Origin: CAZSWS01 sp964610765
GTDB lineage: Bacteria > Bacteroidota > Bacteroidia > Bacteroidales > Tannerellaceae
Direction: 5' to 3'
Length of the DNA: 11,153 nt
Assembly: GCA_964610765.1 (NCBI GenBank)
Contig: CAZSWS010000082.1
Coordinates: forward strand, 1 to 11,153
Made by a program: the position numbers and the translations under genes. Positions within the stretch are counted from its first letter, which is position 1. Each line of letters begins with the position of its first letter. Under the pieces are notes generated by a model. It saw only the letters and a program-made list of their open reading frames with translations. It had not been told where the DNA came from and searched no databases. Positions 7,290 through 11,153 of this stretch are shown here, piece by piece.

Positions 7290-7421
7290 TTATTATTCAA
7301 CTTATTTGATTGGCAAGATAACTGCTTAATGTATTGAAAGACAGATAAAGAATTGTTTTATAGCATGCTTTTACAGAAGCTAATTAAGATTTTTTGTTTT
7401 TCGAAATTCATTCGCTTTGAG

Positions 7422-7429
7422 TACTTTTG
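7422..7429 (+). promoter_or_regulatory. -7 promoter element of the pyrE-argH operon
   Basis: TACTTTTG fits TAnnTTTG. The predicted transcription start is about 7433, giving a leader of about 27 nt before pyrE. The nearest TTTG (7393-7396) is 25 bp upstream, longer than the usual 19-21 bp spacing, so the -33 assignment is uncertain. The rest of the 170-bp gap shows no convincing terminator for the porin unit. Confidence 0.55.
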
Positions 7430-7459
7430 TTCTTGTATTGTTAAATATCTATTATTACG

Positions 7460-8098
7460 ATGAAAAAGTTAGAAAGTATGGTAGCTGAAAAGCTATTGAA
7501 GATTAAAGCTGTAAAGCTGCAGCCGGCGAATCCATTTACATGGGCGTCAGGATGGAAGTCTCCTATCTATTGTGATAACCGTAAAACGTTATCCTATCCT
7601 TCTTTGCGTACCTTTATAAAATTGGAATTGGCAAGAATGGTATTGGAGAATTTCCCCAATGCAGACGCTATTGCCGGTGTAGCAACCGGAGCTATTGCAC
7701 AAGGTGCGCTTGTGGCTGATTTGTTAGGATTACCTTTCGTATATATACGTGCTACTCCTAAAGATCATGGGTTGGAGAATTTGATAGAAGGTGAGTTGAA
7801 GCCGGGTTCGAAGGTTGTGGTAGTAGAAGATTTAGTATCTACTGGTGGAAGCAGCCTTAAAGCGGTTGAAGCTATCCGTAACTTTGGTTGTGATGTGGAA
7901 GGTATGGTTGCCATTTTTACACATGGATTCCCATTAGCAGCCAAACAATTTAAAGATGCAAAAGTGAAATTGATAACTCTTTCTAATTACGATGCTGTAA
8001 TAGAGGAAGCAGTTAGTACTAATTATATCGATCAGTCGGAAATAGCGATTCTTCAAGAATGGAGAAAAGATCCGGCCAATTGGAATCCGGAAGACTGA
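7460..8098 (+). CDS. pyrE: Orotate phosphoribosyltransferase
   Basis: Converts orotate and PRPP to orotidine 5'-phosphate, the fifth step of pyrimidine synthesis; cytoplasmic dimer in the family. At 212 residues the length is normal. The PRPP-binding motif VVVVEDLVSTGGS is at 119-131 with the acidic pair E123-D124. The catalytic-loop region reads YIRATPKDHG (95-104), and the N-terminal substrate hood FTWASGWKSPIYCDNR (26-41) is typical of OPRTases. GVATGAIAQGALVA (73-86) forms the core phosphate loop. It is the first gene of an operon, its TGA overlapping the ATG of the next gene by one base (TGATG), which indicates translational coupling. No attenuator-like hairpin is visible in its short leader. 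Confidence 0.95.
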   Translation: MKKLESMVAEKLLKIKAVKLQPANPFTWASGWKSPIYCDNRKTLSYPSLRTFIKLELARMVLENFPNADAIAGVATGAIAQGALVADLLGLPFVYIRATPKDHGLENLIEGELKPGSKVVVVEDLVSTGGSSLKAVEAIRNFGCDVEGMVAIFTHGFPLAAKQFKDAKVKLITLSNYDAVIEEAVSTNYIDQSEIAILQEWRKDPANWNPED

Positions 8099-8517
8099 TG
8101 GCGGACCTAACAGAGTTTGTGAGTGCTGTGCAAACAGTACCTTACAATGAAGATAGCATATATAATATGTTATCGGACCTTTCTAATTTAGAGAAAATAA
8201 AAGATCGTATCCCACAAGATAAAGTAAAAGATTTTGTTTTTGATCAGGATACGTGTTCATTAGAAGTCCCGCCGGCAGGAAAGGTGACTTTTCAAATTGT
8301 AGAAAGAGAACCTCATAAATTGGTGAAGTTTGCTACAACAAACTCCCCGATTCCTTTATACCTATGGATACAACTTAAGCAAGTTGCTGAGATGGATACA
8401 AAGTTGAAAATCACTCTCCGTGCTGAGTTGAATGCTTTTCTGAAACCTATGTTGACTAAACCTCTTCAAGAAGCAGTTGATAAATTAGCTTTGCTAGTAG
8501 CTGAGCTTCCCTATTAA
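8098..8517 (+). CDS. SRPBCC-fold protein, small
   Basis: I start this 139-residue protein at the ATG at 8098, which overlaps the pyrE stop as TGATG; a further in-frame ATG at 8059 would overlap pyrE by 40 bases and add 13 residues with no family support. The sequence has the START/Bet v1-like (SRPBCC) pattern: an early strand FVSAVQTVP, then helix SIYNMLSDLSNLEKI (20-34), a central run of strands including SLEVPPAGKVTFQIVERE and KLVKFATT, the strand KLKITLRAEL (102-111), and a long C-terminal helix KPLQEAVDKLALLVAEL. It is soluble, with no signal or membrane segment. Such folds bind lipids or other hydrophobic ligands, but the ligand is unknown. Its fixed place between pyrE and argH suggests only co-expression; I cannot assign a role in nucleotide or arginine synthesis. 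Confidence 0.78.
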   Translation: MADLTEFVSAVQTVPYNEDSIYNMLSDLSNLEKIKDRIPQDKVKDFVFDQDTCSLEVPPAGKVTFQIVEREPHKLVKFATTNSPIPLYLWIQLKQVAEMDTKLKITLRAELNAFLKPMLTKPLQEAVDKLALLVAELPY

Positions 8518-8527
8518 AAGCACTTTT

Positions 8528-9865
8528 ATGGGAGAAAAACTTTGGGAAAAAGATACGAAAGTTGATAAAGAAATAGAGATATTTACGATTGGTAAGGATC
8601 GTGAGTTAGACCTTTTTCTGGCAAAGTATGATGTGTTGGGCTCAATGGCTCATAGTACGATGCTGGAGCAAATAGGTCTGCTTGCTGCAGACGAATTGAC
8701 TTTGCTACTAAAAGAACTCAAACAAATATACGGCTTAGCTGAAAGCGGACAATTTGTAATTGAAGAAGGGGTAGAGGATGTTCATTCGCAAGTGGAACTG
8801 TTGTTGACTAGGAAACTAGGTGAGGTAGGAAAGAAAATACACAGTGGACGTTCGAGGAATGATCAAGTATTGCTTGACCTAAAGTTATATACACGCGCTG
8901 AAATTCAGTCGCTCGTTCATTGGACGAAGAAGCTGTTTGATGTGTTGATAGAGCAGAGTAATCGCTACAAGGATGTGATTCTGCCTGGTTATACGCATTT
9001 GCAGGTGGCAATGCCTTCTTCTTTTGGTCTTTGGATGGGCGCTTATGCAGAGAGCCTGACAGATGACCTTGTCTTGATGCAGGCTGCCTATAAGGTCTGT
9101 AATCGTAATCCACTAGGGTCTGCGGCAGGATATGGCTCATCATTCCCTTTAAATCGTACAATGACTACAGAACTTTTAGGGTTTGACTCTATGAACTACA
9201 ATGTGGTATATGCGCAGATGGGGCGTGGGAAAATGGAGCGCACAGTATCCTTTGCTTTAGCCGGATTGGCTGCAACTTTGTCAAAACTGGCTTATGATGC
9301 CTGTATGTATAGTAGCCAAAATTTCAACTTTATAAAACTTCCTGATCAGTTTACTACCGGGTCAAGCATCATGCCCCATAAGAAAAATCCGGATGTGTTT
9401 GAGCTTATACGTGCCAAATGTAACAAGATCCAATCACTTCCACAGCAAATAACGTTGATTGCTAACAATCTTCCATCAGGTTACTTCAGGGATTTGCAGC
9501 TTATTAAAGAAGTCTTTATACCTTCTTTTGATGAGTTGAAAGATTGCCTGCGAATGACAACATTGATGATGGCTGGTATTGAAGTGAATAAAACATTGAA
9601 AGATGATTCGCGCTATCGGTTGATGTACACAGTGGAGGAAGTTAATAGACGGGTCTTGGCTGGTACTCCTTTTAGAGATGCGTATAAAGAGGTAGGAAGA
9701 GAAGTGGAGAATGGTGCTTTTACCTATGACCATCCCTTAAATCACACACATGAAGGCAGTATGGGTAACTTGTGCAACGAAGAAATAACCGCTTTGATGC
9801 ATCAGATTATTGATACCTTCCCATTTGAAAGAGTCAATCAAGCAGAGCGCTTGTTGTTAAACTGA
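8528..9865 (+). CDS. argH: Argininosuccinate lyase
   Basis: Cleaves argininosuccinate to arginine and fumarate, the last step of arginine synthesis; cytoplasmic homotetramer of the fumarase/aspartase superfamily. At 445 residues it is slightly shorter than the common ~460. The superfamily signature GSSIMPHKKNPD spans 278-289, with the catalytic-loop serines S279/S280. HSGRSRNDQV (105-114) and GYTHLQVAMPSS (154-165, with H157 in the catalytic-base position) are also diagnostic. The N-terminus lacks the WGGRF motif of many ArgH proteins and instead reads LWEKDTKVDKEIEIFTIG, which I take to be a Bacteroidetes variant rather than damage. It starts 10 bp after the SRPBCC gene and ends 5 bp before the lipoprotein gene. 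Confidence 0.95.
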   Translation: MGEKLWEKDTKVDKEIEIFTIGKDRELDLFLAKYDVLGSMAHSTMLEQIGLLAADELTLLLKELKQIYGLAESGQFVIEEGVEDVHSQVELLLTRKLGEVGKKIHSGRSRNDQVLLDLKLYTRAEIQSLVHWTKKLFDVLIEQSNRYKDVILPGYTHLQVAMPSSFGLWMGAYAESLTDDLVLMQAAYKVCNRNPLGSAAGYGSSFPLNRTMTTELLGFDSMNYNVVYAQMGRGKMERTVSFALAGLAATLSKLAYDACMYSSQNFNFIKLPDQFTTGSSIMPHKKNPDVFELIRAKCNKIQSLPQQITLIANNLPSGYFRDLQLIKEVFIPSFDELKDCLRMTTLMMAGIEVNKTLKDDSRYRLMYTVEEVNRRVLAGTPFRDAYKEVGREVENGAFTYDHPLNHTHEGSMGNLCNEEITALMHQIIDTFPFERVNQAERLLLN

Positions 9866-9870
9866 AATTA

Positions 9871-10350
9871 ATGACGCGTATTGTCTTTTTGTTATTTCTA
9901 TTTGCTGTAGTATTTTCTTCCTGTTCAAAAGATGAAGAAAGTAACCTCCCCAGTAAACATGTTTGCCTGGAAATCGATTTGAATTCTTGGGATAAGGAGC
10001 TTAAGTCTGACTATTCCTATAAGTTGTTTAATGCAAGAACGGTAGAGGGAAGACCTAATCCTGCTTGTGGACTTTTTGGTTTTGGCTTTGGAGGAGTAAT
10101 CGTTGTTAGAGGAGGGGAAGGGGAATTTTCAGCCTTGGACTTAGCCTGTCCTTATGAAGCTCGTTCAGACGTGAGTTTGCGTGTCTCTGATGATAAAACT
10201 CGACTGGTATGCGATGCATGCAAAAGTGAGTTTGAGCTCATAGGCATGGCGGGTAGATTAGTTAAAGGACCAGCAAAATATAACATGACGAATTACTTTG
10301 TTTTTCCGGTAAGTGAGGGGAAATACTCCGTAATAAATTTAAATAATTGA
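9871..10350 (+). CDS. Lipoprotein with a degenerate Rieske-like domain
   Basis: A 159-residue lipoprotein. A hydrophobic signal (3-15) leads to F-S-S-C with the lipidated cysteine at C18, followed by SKDEE, which resembles the K-(D/E)2 surface-export signal of Bacteroidetes lipoproteins. The C-terminal half looks like a Rieske [2Fe-2S] fold: GFGGVIVVRGG, FSALDLACPYEA, LVCDACKSEFEL and VKGPA fall where Rieske proteins have C-x-H, C-x-x-H-G-S-x-F and a Gly-Pro-Ala strand. Both ligand histidines are replaced: C93-P94-Y95 in place of C-x-H, and C114-D-A-C117-K in place of C-x-x-H-G. A normal Rieske cluster is therefore unlikely; the site may be a disulfide, another metal site or empty. It follows argH by 5 bp and is probably co-transcribed; no terminator is seen before the tRNA promoter. 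Lipoprotein call strong, Rieske relationship moderate. Confidence 0.7.
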   Translation: MTRIVFLLFLFAVVFSSCSKDEESNLPSKHVCLEIDLNSWDKELKSDYSYKLFNARTVEGRPNPACGLFGFGFGGVIVVRGGEGEFSALDLACPYEARSDVSLRVSDDKTRLVCDACKSEFELIGMAGRLVKGPAKYNMTNYFVFPVSEGKYSVINLNN

Positions 10351-10366
10351 TTTTCCTCCTCATTTC

Positions 10367-10397
10367 TTTGTGTTAAAGAAAAAAACCTCTACATTTG
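10367..10397 (+). promoter_or_regulatory. Promoter of the tRNA-Gly/tRNA-Leu unit
   Basis: A near-ideal Bacteroidetes promoter: TTTG at 10367-10370, a 19-bp spacer, and TACATTTG at 10390-10397. The predicted transcription start is near 10401, about 8 nt before the mature 5' end of tRNA-Gly. It begins only 16 bp after the lipoprotein stop codon. Confidence 0.8.
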
Positions 10398-10408
10398 CAA
10401 TCGCAAAC

Positions 10409-10481
10409 GCGGAAATAGCTCAGTTGGTAGAGCACAACCTTGCCAAGGTTGGGGTCGCGAGTTCGAGTCTCGTTTTCCGCT
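10409..10481 (+). tRNA. tRNA-Gly (anticodon GCC)
   Basis: A complete 73-nt cloverleaf. The acceptor GCGGAAA (10409-10415) pairs with TTTCCGC (10474-10480), with discriminator T at 10481 as usual for glycine. The D arm is GCTC/GAGC; the anticodon stem CAACC/GGTTG encloses TTGCCAA with GCC at 10442-10444; the T arm has loop TTCGAGT. CCA is not encoded, so it must be added after transcription. It reads GGC and GGU codons. Confidence 0.95.
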
Positions 10482-10499
10482 CACATATTGAAATAAGTT

Positions 10500-10584
10500 G
10501 CTCGAATGGTGGAATCGGTAGACACGAAGGACTTAAAATCCTTTGGCCATTGCGGCTGTGGGGGTTCAAGTCCCCCTTCGAGTA
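10500..10584 (+). tRNA. tRNA-Leu (anticodon UAA)
   Basis: An 85-nt class II tRNA. The acceptor GCTCGAA (10500-10506) pairs with TTCGAGT (10577-10583), with a G-U closing pair and discriminator A at 10584. The anticodon stem AAGGA/TCCTT encloses CTTAAAA with TAA at 10534-10536. A long variable arm (about 10544-10559) and T-loop TTCAAGT in a GGGGG/CCCCC-type stem support leucine identity. CCA is not encoded. It lies 18 nt after tRNA-Gly, so both are cut from one transcript. Confidence 0.93.
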
Positions 10585-10587
10585 CAG

Positions 10588-10628
10588 AGTGGGAGGTTTT
10601 GAAAAAAGACCTCCCACTTTCTTTTTTT
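10588..10628 (+). terminator. Strong intrinsic terminator after the tRNAs
   Basis: A perfect ten-pair stem, AGTGGGAGGT (10588-10597) with ACCTCCCACT (10609-10618), extendable on both sides, with an A-rich loop, followed by TTTC and seven Ts (10622-10628). It is the clearest terminator in the window and probably ends both the tRNA transcript and any read-through from the pyrE operon. Confidence 0.92.
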
Positions 10629-11131
10629 GCACCTTGTAATGGCTAGGTAAATTTAGAGATAAGCCTTATGGTTTTATTAAATGTTAGGGTTCAGAGCTTA
10701 GCTCTATATCTTTTCATGATAGCTTACTATGCGCTTCTGTCAAATACTAGTATTGTTTTTAGAGTCTGGTTTTATTTTTATGTTTATAATTCCTTGTAGA
10801 GTTGAGTTGTTTTTTTAATTTTATTTTTTTGTTAAAATATTTGTTCATATTGAAAAATGACATATATTTGCCTTCAATGCATATTAAAGAAGTGAAGAAT
10901 ATGTAATAAGTATTAACCTAGTGCTTAACCAGAAATTATTTATAGCGTTAACTTTAGTTTGAAATAGCCTAAAAACAACCATTACTATTCAACATTATTT
11001 TTATGACATATTTATTTAGTTTTTTTTCTTAAATCGTTTTTTTGATGTGTTTTCTGATTTTGATAGTCAGGAATATATGTCAATTAATTAAGCCTTAATG
11101 TATAATTAGAATTCAAACAAAAAGAAAAACA
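10629..11131. other. AT-rich non-coding region, about 500 bp
   Basis: I see no gene on either strand. The left part has small palindromes (AGAGC-TTA-GCTCT at 10693-10705, ATAAG-C-CTTAT near 10661-10675) without T-tracts. The right part carries a near-ideal promoter (10840-10870), a direct repeat TTAACC at 10913-10918 and 10925-10930, T-rich runs, and three copies of TGACATAT. It looks like the regulatory region of the gene starting at 11132. Confidence 0.6.
10840..10870 (+). promoter_or_regulatory. Promoter with long leader
   Basis: TTTG at 10840-10843, a 19-bp spacer and TATATTTG at 10863-10870 match the Bacteroidetes consensus closely. The predicted start is near 10874, which would leave a leader of about 258 nt before the ATG at 11132, or it could drive an independent small RNA. 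The -7 box overlaps one copy of the TGACATAT motif. Confidence 0.6.
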
Positions 11132-11153
11132 ATGAAAAAAGCATTAATTTTCA
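11132..11153 (+). CDS. Start of a gene cut by the window edge
   Basis: ATG at 11132 after an A-rich stretch (AAAAAGAAAAAC), giving MKKALIF before the window ends. A basic start followed by hydrophobic residues resembles the beginning of a signal peptide, and the A-rich pre-start stretch is a usual Bacteroides translation-start context. Seven codons are too few to name a product. Confidence 0.5.

Noticed and set aside
7361..7396. Possible terminator between the binding-protein gene and pyrE
   Set aside because: The only stem is four pairs (GCTT/AAGC) and is separated from the T-run by about 10 bases; too weak to call.
8059..8097. Upstream ATG for the SRPBCC gene, overlapping pyrE by 40 bases
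   Set aside because: The added residues are just the pyrE coding sequence in another frame; the TGATG start at 8098 is a typical coupled start and fits the fold.
8808..9161. 117-residue reverse-strand open frame within argH
   Set aside because: Shadow of the conserved argH coding sequence; no domain, signal or regulatory support.
10370..10639. Open frames on both strands across the tRNA region
   Set aside because: They run through two clear tRNA genes and a terminator; the frames are by-products of these RNA sequences.
10693..10705. AGAGC-TTA-GCTCT hairpin as a terminator or regulatory stem
   Set aside because: Five-pair stem with a three-base loop and no T-tract, already downstream of a strong terminator; likely chance in this composition.
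1..11153. Mobile element, phage, CRISPR or defence system
   Set aside because: No transposase, integrase, repeat-spacer array, terminal inverted repeats or known defence domains were found; all genes are housekeeping or envelope genes with similar composition.

Overview
This window looks like a chromosomal segment of a gut-type Bacteroidales bacterium (Bacteroides or a close relative). The evidence is the Bacteroidetes promoter grammar (TTTG, 19 bp, TAnnTTTG) ahead of genes, the general lack of Shine-Dalgarno sequences, a Porin_10-type outer-membrane protein, a lipoprotein with a Bacteroidetes surface-export signal, and a ferredoxin-dependent 2-oxoacid oxidoreductase typical of anaerobes. Species cannot be fixed from the sequence alone. 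All real genes lie on the + strand.

Layout. (1) Positions 25-1335 encode a guanine deaminase. (2) A 293-bp gap holds a short direct repeat, a foldable GC-richer element and a promoter whose predicted transcript would begin with a hairpin. (3) Positions 1629-4298 form a four-gene operon for a 2-oxoacid:ferredoxin oxidoreductase (KOR/VOR type), in the order ferredoxin subunit, alpha-type subunit, TPP-binding beta subunit, gamma subunit. (4) A terminator overlaps the promoter of the next unit, which encodes a 685-residue porin and, 5 bp later, a membrane-anchored solute-binding protein resembling the sensor half of MltF. (5) Positions 7460-10350 form a second tight operon: pyrE (pyrimidine synthesis), a small SRPBCC-fold protein, argH (arginine synthesis) and a lipoprotein with a degenerate Rieske-like domain. 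(6) tRNA-Gly(GCC) and tRNA-Leu(UAA) follow, with their own near-ideal promoter and a strong intrinsic terminator. (7) The last ~500 bp are AT-rich and non-coding. They carry another near-ideal promoter, three copies of an 8-bp motif, and the first seven codons of a further gene at the right edge.

How the genes fit together. The window is mostly housekeeping metabolism: purine salvage/catabolism, anaerobic 2-oxoacid/acyl-CoA interconversion with ferredoxin, pyrimidine and arginine synthesis, plus two envelope functions. I see no mobile element, CRISPR array, phage gene or defence system. The items most worth following up are the Rieske-like lipoprotein whose two cluster histidines are replaced, the porin/MltF-sensor-like pair, the apparently leaderless porin mRNA, the 5'-terminal hairpin of the oxidoreductase operon, and the motif-bearing long leader at the right end.
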